Shown here: positions 33,101 to 41,749 of the stretch, piece by piece
Numbering within the stretch: the first letter of the stretch is position 1
Layout of the letters: each line of letters opens with the position of its first letter
Assembly (NCBI GenBank): GCA_030374805.1
Contig: JARGSG010000183.1
Coordinates: forward strand, 992,001-1,056,000
From: Gracilaria gracilis
Lineage: Eukaryota > Rhodophyta > Florideophyceae > Gracilariales > Gracilariaceae
Direction: 5' to 3'
DNA: 64,000 nt
The notes under the pieces: model-generated
Told to the model about the DNA's origin: nothing
Database searches by the model: none
Seen by the model: only the letters and a program-made list of their open reading frames with translations
Made by a program: the position numbers and the translations under genes

Positions 33101-33380
33101 GCGGGGTGGAGGCGCGGTTGAGACTGTGGGTGCGGGCGAGATGGTGGGTGTTGAGGTGTCGGTAGGCTGACTGCAGCGCGGCGCCGACATCGTCTATCCA
33201 CAGGAGGGAGGCGCCGGATGGATAGGTGCGCACAATTTGATGCAGACTGTGGGTGAGACGGGTGAGACTGGCGTGCAATTCGGCGGCATCATCATCGACT
33301 TGTCGGAATGGCTGTAACCGACGAGAGAGACGTCTGGTGAGATTGAGGACGCGGTCGAGGCTCCACGAATCTGCTGCCAT
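30135..33380 (-). CDS. NB-ARC / WD40 STAND ATPase (candidate NLR-like sensor)
   Basis: A 1081-residue protein with three parts. Residues 1-200 are helical and basic with no named domain. The NB-ARC ATPase follows: P-loop GAHGVGKT (239-246), Walker B TLLVVDDV (about 320-327) and CHGLPLAL (about 419-426), the 'GLPLA' motif of plant R proteins and APAF1. A helical middle leads to an acidic linker near 720. The C-terminus (about 735-1081) has WD40-type blades such as VVCGARNGNIQVYD, IISGHKSGRMYLRS, VAVGSASGSVYVL and VASSSFKGFANVW. This is the APAF1-type order. Such proteins switch by ATP-driven oligomerisation, often in defence or cell death; that role is inferred here. The gene is divergent from the hydrolase at 34.4 kb. 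Confidence 0.88.
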   Translation of the reverse strand: MAADSWSLDRVLNLTRRLSRRLQPFRQVDDDAAELHASLTRLTHSLHQIVRTYPSGASLLWIDDVGAALQSAYRHLNTHHLARTHSLNRASTPRRRKRRSLAALFSSASARSGKLPVPNAHTSSTPHPSSSMHRFAHSFSRLLFHPSSNVPTTSTPLKIAARLADEWIIAVRSASETASPDDVDSWLSLSDALPPMPQQHSVCQHPVYQRLHQIITSATSQQPPQFKQRPVASTVALLGAHGVGKTALAVQLVHDVATCFPEGVTWIQLGANVAEEELVDQLVRCVDSLIAGDFRSSVRYCSSVAGVLARATRLLSHVSTLLVVDDVVGPAAKQALEAIVSAIGPSSLVLYTAPHGVEDDQYELLNASCVAKIGVRPLPPGASEASLMFRAWLPKSVSAASFSADFAYARQRDDIIRACHGLPLALSMSAGFLSRFTAAWSSLASALSSCESGDDAVFRVLGLLRDKGKDRFEQQLRDIACLPEGVWISLSALADLWDVDYQSIKESARRMGRIAFADYRLGDTSDDSRVRFHSHVYHFCQRLASDDDILAAHRKLLDNMRNRRSQTLKSRLKTHYLSWWTACFADSYTSRRLHWHMFRARQLDRLRELICDYDWLCQRLEQHSLIGVLSEFATALYEEEECGSAEETEGIEAILETIQAAGKLRKSDLLGQSAFPTFLVTNLHDHERSSLYVKELLASTYEKARRPWLKPIPPTEPPLLSSVTDTDSDSFSEDSESWSTSEESDEPGALVAHCLASTSSGKVVCGARNGNIQVYDPATGKNIASWSSSMLSDDVNDRCLGAIETVQDFIISGHKSGRMYLRSIRTGQVEVIEESLRTHDRICSLATTDDGVVAVGSASGSVYVLKHVDDFGCHATRYDLEGHCDSISSLYVFPDGRKVASSSFKGFANVWTINEHGGNHERVSLNGHLPSIGHKENYITTFASIGGGKRLLSSCCAGVVNAWNTETGECLWTQHYGYQFSRSLSLQAFGIRHFALGRREGVKAIRLLNVGYPYMITRGEGGHELLIVTAGNSRDVMAIVAGDQMITNWLEIWHAGSESIYVAVCYGDGRLLSYELVTALK

Positions 33381-34395
33381 TGGGGGGGATGGGCGGGGAG
33401 GACGAGCGAATTAACGATGGTTACGTGAGATGAGACAAGAGGGGGCTTTTGGCAACCGACAGCAGAAAACGAAGGCGACGTGGGCAGCGAAAGTGAGCGC
33501 AACTGGCGGGCGGGTAGCCAGCTGGCGCAGCACGAGATATATATGACGTGCGTGTGGAAGAGGAGTGCCCTTTTTTTTTTCGGGCGGCGGCGGTTGGCAA
33601 ACAGCGGAAGGCGGTGGCGGCGGCGGCGGTGTGTGCGGCGGGGGGGAGTCGGCGGACGCAGCGGAGCGGAGCGGCGGAGCGGGTGGGGGGGGGTGGGGGC
33701 GACGCGACGCAGCTTGGGGGGGTGGGGGGCGGAAGCAAAAGGCGCGGCGGAGTGGGCGTGGCGAAAGCACGGCACGTCTTTGACGACGCGGCACACACAC
33801 GCACGGACGCGCGCTGCGCGCGCTCAGCGCGCGCACTCGAGAGAGCAACGGCGATGGATGGATGGATTACCGTAGATAGTGCGCCGCGCGCACGCAACGG
33901 CTCAGTTGCTTGAGGCGACAAACGGTGGAACGGCTGTCACGCTGCGCTCGTGCGCGCGGCGCGTGGCGCGTGGCGCGTGGCGCGCGCGCGCGCCGTATTC
34001 GCGTCGTCGCCCGCTTTGCTTCGCTCACCTTTCAGCGGCGCATACACACGCGCCGCCCGTCGCACACGTGCGCCGCGCGCGCGTGGAACGGCGCCCCCGC
34101 GCCAGCGCCCGCGCGCTATTTCCGGTTGAGCTGATCCAGTTACTCCGACTCTCCTGTCGTCCCCTCCCGCTGCGTGGCCCATCCCCCCCCCCCCCAACCC
34201 CGTCGCTCGCCCCGTAGATATCTACAACGGTGACCTGCACTTCCCCCGGCTGCACTGTACATGCAGCCACCACAACCACAACCACAGGCCCCCCCCCCCC
34301 CCCCCCCCCTACACCACGTCTTCGTGCTTCCCCCGCAACCCTAAAACGCTCATCGTCAGCGGCGCAACCGCGATGAGCGCCACTTCATCATCATC
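33381..34395. promoter_or_regulatory. Divergent promoter region with G-rich and C-rich tracts
   Basis: This 1015-bp spacer holds no gene. It carries a G-rich run at about 33640-33735 with many GGGG blocks (quadruplex-prone), a GCGC-rich segment at about 33940-34090, a palindromic GTAGATATCTAC near 34214, and C runs of 13 (34183-34195) and 21 (34289-34309). Confidence 0.5.
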
Positions 34396-35840
34396 ATGAT
34401 CGCGTCGTCATCCGCATCTCCCGCCTTCCACCCTTCCACCTTCGTACCTCGTCCAACGTCGCCGCTACTTGCGCCACGACGTGCGCAGCGTCCGTCACCG
34501 CTGCGACGCAGTAACTTTAGCCGGAGGCTCTGCACTATGAGCTCACATCCTGTGTTTGACGCCTTTTCCCCGCGTCCGTATCGCCCGTTTCCGTTCTCAA
34601 ACCCGCACGTGCAGACCATTCTGGCGCATTACTACCCCCCTCCACCGCCCGTACAGTACGCCAGGCTGCGTCTCCGCTCTCACGACGCACAGGCTGTCTT
34701 GCAGGTGGACGTGGCCAACGCCAAATCCTTTACACCGCCGTACCACACCGCACCACCCCCTCATTCTGTCTACCACCTCCCGTCCGATTTTGATCCCATT
34801 CAAGCTCCACCGCCGCACGCCGCCCCATCCCCGCCAGTCGCCGTCGTCCTACACGGGCTCGAGTCCAGCTCCACTGGAATAGTCACGCGTCGTTTGGTAT
34901 CAGCACTGCAAGCCACATCTTTAAAAGTTTTTGTGCTCAATCATCGCTCCTGTGCTCATGACGAAGCACCGCCAAATACTCTACGACTCTACCACGCCGG
35001 TTTTACAGACGACCTTCAAACACTACTACTAGCTATCCGACACGCCGCCCTAGCCTCATCTCATCAACCGCCTCCCGTCTACCTCGTGGGCTTCTCTCTG
35101 GGTGCCAACATTGTCTGCCAATTCCTGGCAAAACACAACCATCACGCCACCACTCGTTACGGCGTTCAAGCCGCTGCCGCCGCCTGCGTCCCGTTCGACC
35201 TTGTCGCCTGCCAGAACAAACTTGACAGCGGATTTCGCGGCGCTGTGTACAGCGCCAGACTCGTCTCCACCTTGCGCGCCAAGTTTGAGAAAGCTGTTGA
35301 AAACGGCCTCAATCCACACCCAGTAGATCCACAACAAGTACGCCAAGCAAATCGCATTGGAATCATTGACGATGTGCTCATCTCGCCAGTGTTCGGTTTC
35401 AAAGATCGTTTCGATTACTACAGTCAGGTATGCCCTTCACAACCTTCATGGCGACAACAGCAGCTCTTTGTCATCATCACACGTGCGTTTCGTTTCTTCA
35501 CATTCGCAAGCCACTGACGACTTGTACCATGCTTCCAATTCACCTTTTGCTCGCGCAGGTAGAATCTCGTAACGTGCTCAAGCACATATCCGTTCCCACA
35601 TACATTATCAATTCAGCCGATGATCCCTTCTTTGATCACCAGCGCGGGAACAGCTTCCCCACAACTCAAGACATTGGACCCGCTCCGATTTTGTTACACG
35701 TCCCGCGACATGGAGGTCACTGCGCATTCCTCGACGAGTCAACATTCAGGAAAGAGACACCCGGCTACTTCCAGAGTGAGTTTGCTCGATTTTTCTCTCA
35801 TATACGAGATCTCACGGACAAATCCCACCAGCATCAATAA
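34396..35840 (+). CDS. YheT/ABHD-type alpha/beta hydrolase, one intron
   Basis: Joining 34396-35427 to 35559-35840 gives 437 residues of the YheT/ABHD1-3 hydrolase family (membrane-associated esterases or lipases). Visible are the family motif NPHVQTIL (about 69-77), the oxyanion-side VVLHGLESSS, the nucleophile elbow GFSLGAN (Ser about 234), and in exon 2 NSADDPFF (acid) and HGGHCAFL (catalytic His about 398). Without splicing the first frame ends at 35517 in nonsense and lacks both acid and His, so the intron is well supported. The first 47 residues (Ser/Pro/Arg-rich, no acidic residues) resemble a transit peptide; a second ATG at 34537 would give a form without it. Substrate is unknown. 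Confidence 0.88.
35428..35558 (+). other. Intron of the YheT-type hydrolase gene (131 bp)
   Basis: It runs from GTATGC to CGCGCAG and is phase 0 (after the codon for Gln344). Splicing restores the family's C-terminal third in frame. Confidence 0.88.
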
Positions 35841-36052
35841 GCCACATAAGCGATCGGTTTTGCCTGCTTGTAACTTTACTACACATCAGATTTTTTTTTC
35901 TCAATACCGGGCTGTACATGACGGGAGACACAATAGCTACCGACGCAAGTTGACCATAAAGTTAGCCGACCAACGAGTAGATACCAGTGTAAGATAAGGG
36001 TGTATCAAAAGAAAAAGAAAAAAAGGTTCAACACAAGAGTAATATGCAAGTC

Positions 36053-37666
36053 TCAACCGTCTTGACCAGGCCGTTGCTTCACGGTAGGTTCATCGTTGCC
36101 GTTGTGACAGTTGTTTGCGATTGCATACGGTTGAGCTCCGAACAGATGCTTGCCCTGCCGCCAACTGCGCATTCCAGCCAACACAGCCTCATAAATAAAG
36201 CGATACTGTTCCGCTGTTTGCACCATTTTGCTACGTTCGATCTTCAGTTTCCGCACCAGTTCCCTTATTTCTTCAACGGGCACCGGGTCACGGCTTTCCC
36301 CTGTCGAAGTGGAGAACGCATCCCACAGCCGTCTCAGCGTCCTATCAATAGCAATGAACGTTCCAGTTCTCCCCACACCCGCAGAGCAGTGCACAATGGG
36401 TGGCGCTGACACCTGTGTCTTCGAAAAGTGATCTGAGAGTATTTCGTCCACTCTTCTACACAAGTCTAGCAAGGTGCCCGGGTGTGCAGGGACGTTTTGG
36501 TCCGGCCAGTCAAGATACTGCAACTGAACGACTTCCAACACGGGTCCGATGAGCTCGAGGTTTCGAAACAGTTCCTCATCACTACAGTCAAACTCGTCTT
36601 CGTCGCAAACGGATTGTGCACCACCTCTAGCAGGAGTCTGCCATACGGTACTGTCATTCGCGGGAGGAATGAGCGAGTCAGCGTGCACAAGATCTCTGGC
36701 ATGCTTTCTCCGCCTATCGACGACGCGACCGACTTGAAAACGGCGTTGCACGACTCCGTGTTCGTGGTCAACTTTGTGGTCAATACCATGCACCAAATAG
36801 TCGTTAAACAAAAGGTTTTCGCCGACGGGAGGCCAATATTGATCGCTTTTGACTAGATCGCAGTACTCTTCTTGCTCCCTTGTGAGCATGATTATGACAG
36901 GTGAGACGGATTCGTAAACCATTTGCCAAAAGTGAGGAGTAGTTTCCGGAAGCGGTGCTTGGGTCGCAATGTAGCCGGGGTGACCACGGTTGCCGGTGAC
37001 CAGGTTCGCATTGATGTAATCGTTCCCCCCCGGAGCGATTTCCTTCAGTTTGACACGAGTACGTTCGTTGGAAAGGATGTTGGCATATCTGTTTCGGTAG
37101 GCGTTTTCAACTTTGGTGCTAGTTTCAAACTCTGACAAGCTCCTTACGGCTCTCCTATCAACACCCATGAGCATCTACAACGCAAGAAAAACAAGTGAGG
37201 CGAGCAGGACGCAAGCGAGAAAAGTTAGTCGCCACGTTTTGTTTCAGGAGTTGAGCTGCACATGGAAGAAGCAGGGAATGACAGAGGAAAACGGTCAAAA
37301 ACTTACGTCAAACTCGCCAGCATACGAATGATAGAAAGAGTTTGTAGGAACCTTTTCCATTTGGCGCATGCGCGCTTCGAGGACAAGAATGTAATTATCT
37401 CTATTTGTAGGGGTGGGAAGGTGCGGTTTTGGGGTAGAGGAAATGGACGAGGACTGCGCGTTATGGACGTGAGGGCGTTCATTCGAGGGGGTAGAGCAGT
37501 CGGAAACAGTGGAGGTAGGAATAGCGGACGAAGGCGCAGCTCGGTGCGCGCCGGCGGCAGCGCGACGAAGCAACCTATTAATTCCGACACCGAACGGAAG
37601 GCGGCCATAGGCACGCTGCGCACCGGCGCGCGCGGCAGCGGAACGCGCCGAGTCGCGCGTCCTCAT
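36053..37666 (-). CDS. Classical protein tyrosine phosphatase, one intron
   Basis: Joining 37666-37307 to 37174-36053 (minus strand) gives 493 residues. The catalytic domain shows NRYANIL, DYINANLV, the loop motif YLDWPDQNVP (WPD) and the signature HCSAGVGRTG (CX5R with catalytic Cys), which mark a tyrosine-specific rather than dual-specificity enzyme. An insertion rich in Arg, Asp and Glu sits between the NDYLVHG strand and the WPD loop. The first exon supplies FYHSYAGEFD, which fits the usual 'F..E' helix just before the domain. The ATG at 37666 has G at -3; a longer reading would need a TTG start. The N-terminal 100 residues are basic and unstructured. No membrane segment is seen. Confidence 0.85.
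37175..37306 (-). other. Intron of the tyrosine phosphatase gene (132 bp)
   Basis: On the minus strand it starts GTAAGT (a consensus donor) and ends TTGCGTTGTAG, phase 0, joining GEFD to MLMGVD. Exon 1 would otherwise run three codons into a stop. Confidence 0.8.
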
Positions 37667-39166
37667 GGCGACGCAACAGGAGAAGAGAGAGCGCACGACG
37701 AAGAAGCGGCGAGCGCAACGGCGGCGGCGCGAACGAAGGACGGCGCAGTGGGAGCGCGGCAACAACGGGGGGCGGCCGCGGAGGGGGCGGGTTTGGGGGG
37801 GGTGGGGGGGGTCGGTCGGGTGGTTGCGCGTTCGCCTTCACCGCAACCAACTCCCAAGCTGCAAACGTAGGGGCCCACTGTGCGTGGGCCGCCATGGCGC
37901 TGTGCCGCTCGCGCATGCTCATTACGCTGTTGAACAGCCATGCCGAGTGGCCCCCCCCCTTCTGCCCCCACCGCCTTACAGCGTACGCCTGCCACAACGC
38001 CTTACACCGCACGCCCACAGGAGGGGGCGCGCTGGTGGTGGGCGCGAGTGTGCGTGCGCGCGCGTTTCATATGCACGCCGTTTCAAGCGGTGGTGCGCCG
38101 AGCCCTCACCCGCCAGGATATGGGTGGTAGGGCTACGACCGCCATGATATCTTATTACCTGTACCCTGTACAACGGTAGCGTTGGTACCTTCGAACTTGA
38201 AATATCTTCGCTATAATACTTTCTTCTCAGAACGGGGTGCAAAGTCTGTGGCGGGGTGGTGGCGAGGCACCGGCGGATCAAAGGGTAAGGCGACAGCGAC
38301 GGCGCTCGCCGCCTCGCGTTTGTGCTGCGATTGCTTTACGAACAAGGCGCGGTGTGACATTGACCATGCACGTGCAACGGATCGTGTACGTTGGTCACAG
38401 GCAGACGGCTCGTAGTTGCTCGTAATTGCCATGCTTTGCGTCCGAGTCTTCTCGCGCCTCATGCGAGTCATGATGGTCACCTGTTGCTGAGAAGACACTG
38501 CTTCAACTTGCACATTGATTCTAAATTATGATACTTGGGTGCGGAAATTGTACCTTTGTACCTGTGGTACAATTTCCGCACCCAAGTATGTTAGAATCAA
38601 TGTCCAAGTTGTACATACTCGTAGATAGCGCGGTGGCTGCCTGCCGTGGTCAACAAGGTGGATCCTACGTAAGCCAGGGCGTCGGATCTATGGCGGACCT
38701 GCAAATAGCTTTATACAAGAACACGACAACAAGGCCATGCCTCACGCTTCAACGGTATCTACAGGAGTACAACATCTTCGCCTGCGTCGCGTCAAAGAAC
38801 GACGCTCAAACCCGGGAATGCCACCGCCCACCATCAGCAGCGCGCCGGGCTGCTGGATTGTTGGAACTAAGTGCCGATATAGCGTTTTGTAAACAGCAAC
38901 CGACGGCCCAGTTGGAACGTGCCAAGCGCCCGCGATCAAGTGGCCGTGCGGGACATTACAGTTGAGCACTTGCCACCTGTTCCACGCGAATGCAGCCGCA
39001 TCTCTTCACGATGACCATGATCGCCCCCGACGCCCATCCTTGTCATCGCGCAGCTCATTCGCATCTCACCGGAGCGGTCCATTGAAAGTTCCTGGCGCCA
39101 AACTTTCGCTCCGACAAATTTGTCTTTCCGAGCGTGTCGCCGTCAACCCGCCTCCCGTCTACGTCA
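37667..39166. promoter_or_regulatory. Divergent spacer with a 108-bp hairpin
   Basis: A 1.5-kb region between the divergent phosphatase and trpE genes. It is G-rich near 37780-37815. It also holds an AAATATCT at 38200-38207, several GTACC motifs near 38160-38190, the long hairpin at 38504-38611 and a GGCGCCAAA near 39100. Frames here do not resemble proteins. Confidence 0.5.
38504..38611. repeat. 108-bp near-perfect hairpin
   Basis: The left arm (38504-38553) pairs with the right arm (38567-38611). The inner 22 bp (from TACTTGGGTGC to TTGTAC) are perfect. The outer 21 bp (CAACTTG, ACATTGATTCTAA) pair with one mismatch. A small asymmetric bulge lies between them and the loop is 13 nt. Its length and near-perfection suit a small-RNA precursor or a fold-back element. 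Confidence 0.9.
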
Positions 39167-40978
39167 ATGAAACCGTCACACTCCGCGTTCGTCTTCGCTC
39201 ATCCTTTCCTTTCAGGCACTGGTACCCTCACCCTCAATACCTCGCGTCCAGCTACCACCTCGTTTCATTCTCAATGTAGTCCACGCGCTACTCTGAGCAA
39301 TCCTCCGCCACGCGTGGCTGGCGGAGGAAGAGCCCCCACAGCTGACAACTTCAGTCGATATGATGGAAAGTGTCGCACTGCCTTCACTCAGCTGGCGTCT
39401 GATCCTAATATACGTCTCGTGCCAATATGGAGGAAGCTTTTCGCAGATCTACTCACGCCTGTCGTGGTGTACCGCTGTCTAGTTTCAGAGGCGGAACAAA
39501 CTACCCCGTCTTTCTTGCTGGAGAGTGTGCATACTGGCGAACGTATTGGTCGATACAGTCTTATCGGAGCTCGTCCTGTACGTGAAATAACTGCGTTTGA
39601 GAAAGAGATTACTGTGTACTCTCACGAGAAGGGCGTGCCGGAGCAAACGAAGTTTACTTCGGACGACCCATGGGAGCTTATGCGACAGATGACAGAGGAG
39701 ATGAAACCTGTCGACGTGAAGCATCTTCCTGGCGGCCATGGGTTGTTCAGTGGTGGTTGGGTTGGATATGGCGGGTATGACACCATGAGATATGCTGAGC
39801 TCAAGTCTTTACCATTCAGCGCTGCACCTACTGATGATAGAGGTTTGCCGGATCTTCACTTCGGTCTGTATCGAGATGTCATAGTCTTTGACCACGTTGC
39901 GAAGGTGGTGTATGCTATTCATTGGGCGGACTTGAATGAGCTTCCTGATCGCTCCGAAGATAGCATCACAGAACTGTTCGACAGGGGCGTGCGTCACGTA
40001 GACCAGCTAGCAGATCGAGTCTTTAGTGCTAATTCTCAATCTTCGCTTCAGCGCGGACGAGTCACGCTTAATACAGACGCTGCCGCACAGCATACCTGCG
40101 CTAGTAATATGACAAAAGAACAATTTATGGCGGCGCTTGAGAAGATCAAGTACTACATATCCATCGGTGACACTTTTCAGACTGTTTTCTCTCAAAGATT
40201 TGAGCGTTGGAGCAAAACAGATCCTTTCTCGGTGTATCGGGCCTTGCGAATAATCAACCCTTCCCCGTATATGATATATGTGCAGGGCCGCGGCTGTCAT
40301 CTTGTTGCATCCTCTCCGGAGATCCTGACGCATGTTGAAAGCGGGATTCTCACAAACCGTCCACTTGCAGGAACGAGAAGGCGAGGAACCACGAAAGAAG
40401 AAGACGAGCTTCTGATGCAGGAATTACTGGCAGATGAGAAAGATCGGTCTGAACATATGATGTTGGTGGACCTCGGGCGAAATGACGTGGGCAGAGTTTC
40501 GGAGTATGGGACGGTAAATCCTGAACGTCTGATGCAAGTGGAGAAATACTCGCATGTGATGCACATCAGCAGTACCGTGAAGGGAACGTTGCGAAAAGGG
40601 TTGACATCGTGGGATGCCCTTCGGTCAACGTTACCTGCCGGTACGATAAGTGGGGCTCCCAAGATTCGTTCGATGCAGATCATAGACGAGCTGGAACCAA
40701 CTAGGAGAGGACCGTATGGTGGCGGTATAGGATATATATCCTTTCATGATACGATGAATATGGCACTTGCGTTGCGTACTATGGTAGTTCCGAATGAAAC
40801 TCGTGTGAATGATGACGGGCAGGAGGAGTGGCGATATTTTTTGCAGGCGGGAGCTGGAATCGTTTTTGAATCAGACCCAGAGGCGGAGTATACCGAGACT
40901 GTGAACAAAGCTATGGCGCTGAGCAGGGCAATCGACTTGGCCGAAAATGCATTTCTTCCTTGTGAATCGAAAGACTAG
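39167..40978 (+). CDS. trpE: Anthranilate synthase component I, plastid-targeted
   Basis: A 603-residue enzyme that, with the glutaminase subunit TrpG, makes anthranilate from chorismate, the first committed step of tryptophan synthesis. The N-terminal FLLESVHTGERIGRYSLIG segment includes the LLES-type feedback site for Trp. The chorismate-binding half shows RPLAGTRRRG, DLGRNDVGRV, SGAPKIRSMQII, GGGIGYISF and AGAGIVFESDPEAEYTETVNKA. About 90 N-terminal residues, Ser/Thr/Arg-rich and acid-poor, resemble a transit peptide. The frame is open from a GTG at 39134, but the first ATG is 39167. If the host is a red alga, the partner TrpG is normally plastid-encoded, so this subunit would have to be imported. 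Confidence 0.93.
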   Translation: MKPSHSAFVFAHPFLSGTGTLTLNTSRPATTSFHSQCSPRATLSNPPPRVAGGGRAPTADNFSRYDGKCRTAFTQLASDPNIRLVPIWRKLFADLLTPVVVYRCLVSEAEQTTPSFLLESVHTGERIGRYSLIGARPVREITAFEKEITVYSHEKGVPEQTKFTSDDPWELMRQMTEEMKPVDVKHLPGGHGLFSGGWVGYGGYDTMRYAELKSLPFSAAPTDDRGLPDLHFGLYRDVIVFDHVAKVVYAIHWADLNELPDRSEDSITELFDRGVRHVDQLADRVFSANSQSSLQRGRVTLNTDAAAQHTCASNMTKEQFMAALEKIKYYISIGDTFQTVFSQRFERWSKTDPFSVYRALRIINPSPYMIYVQGRGCHLVASSPEILTHVESGILTNRPLAGTRRRGTTKEEDELLMQELLADEKDRSEHMMLVDLGRNDVGRVSEYGTVNPERLMQVEKYSHVMHISSTVKGTLRKGLTSWDALRSTLPAGTISGAPKIRSMQIIDELEPTRRGPYGGGIGYISFHDTMNMALALRTMVVPNETRVNDDGQEEWRYFLQAGAGIVFESDPEAEYTETVNKAMALSRAIDLAENAFLPCESKD

Positions 40979-41749
40979 AGCTGAGGTATTTGGGCGGTCT
41001 TATGACGCGCTCGAAGCCTGAGGCAGAAGTTCTATCATTCATGTATTGAAGTAAGAGGACTGTTCATATTTAAATAAGAAAGCAGTTGATGATGCAGTGC
41101 CCTTCGTATTCGGGTTTACGCTGAGAAGCGATATTGAACTGCGTCGGGGATAGAGAAGATTTCTATCGCAAAGCATCAAGAAGCTGGGAACTTGTACTGT
41201 ATACGACGGCATCATGAACAGTCTTATGTTGCCAGGATTAGAGGGATAAAGAGGGCTAGCCCTCGTAAATCTTTCCCGCTTACTTTTTCTAAGGAACGTT
41301 TCTAAACTATCGTTGCTTGTTCGATGTGAGTGAAATCCATTTCCATTGTATTCCTCCATGCACGATGTGTAGACACTAGAGACACTAGAGATAGGGCCAG
41401 ACGTCCGTGCCTATCAACTTGATCAAATGGGAATTGTTTTTTTCGGAAATTTCTTGGGCGGTTCAGCTGAAGACCAGGCCGACGCGCTTCATCTATGACG
41501 AAGTGTAGGTGTTCTACGGTAGGTAGAACTTCTACCCTTGCAAGACACGCGCTAAGGGTTACCCAGCAGACAGAGACGTTGAAAGAGGAGATCTTATGAC
41601 GCGACATAACGCTCGTCGCTGTCAACGACTTGTGGGTTGAGCTTCCTCTTTGACCTAGAAAATGCTTCGGTTAACGTTACCGTTGGTACTTGTGTAATCC
41701 CGACCCACAGCCCTCCGTCGGTCATCGCGACTCCACAAACTGCTCGTAC
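40979..41749. other. Spacer between trpE and the amine oxidase fusion
   Basis: 771 bp with no supported gene; frames on both strands are short and featureless. It must include the 3' end of trpE and the promoter of the next gene. Confidence 0.5.
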
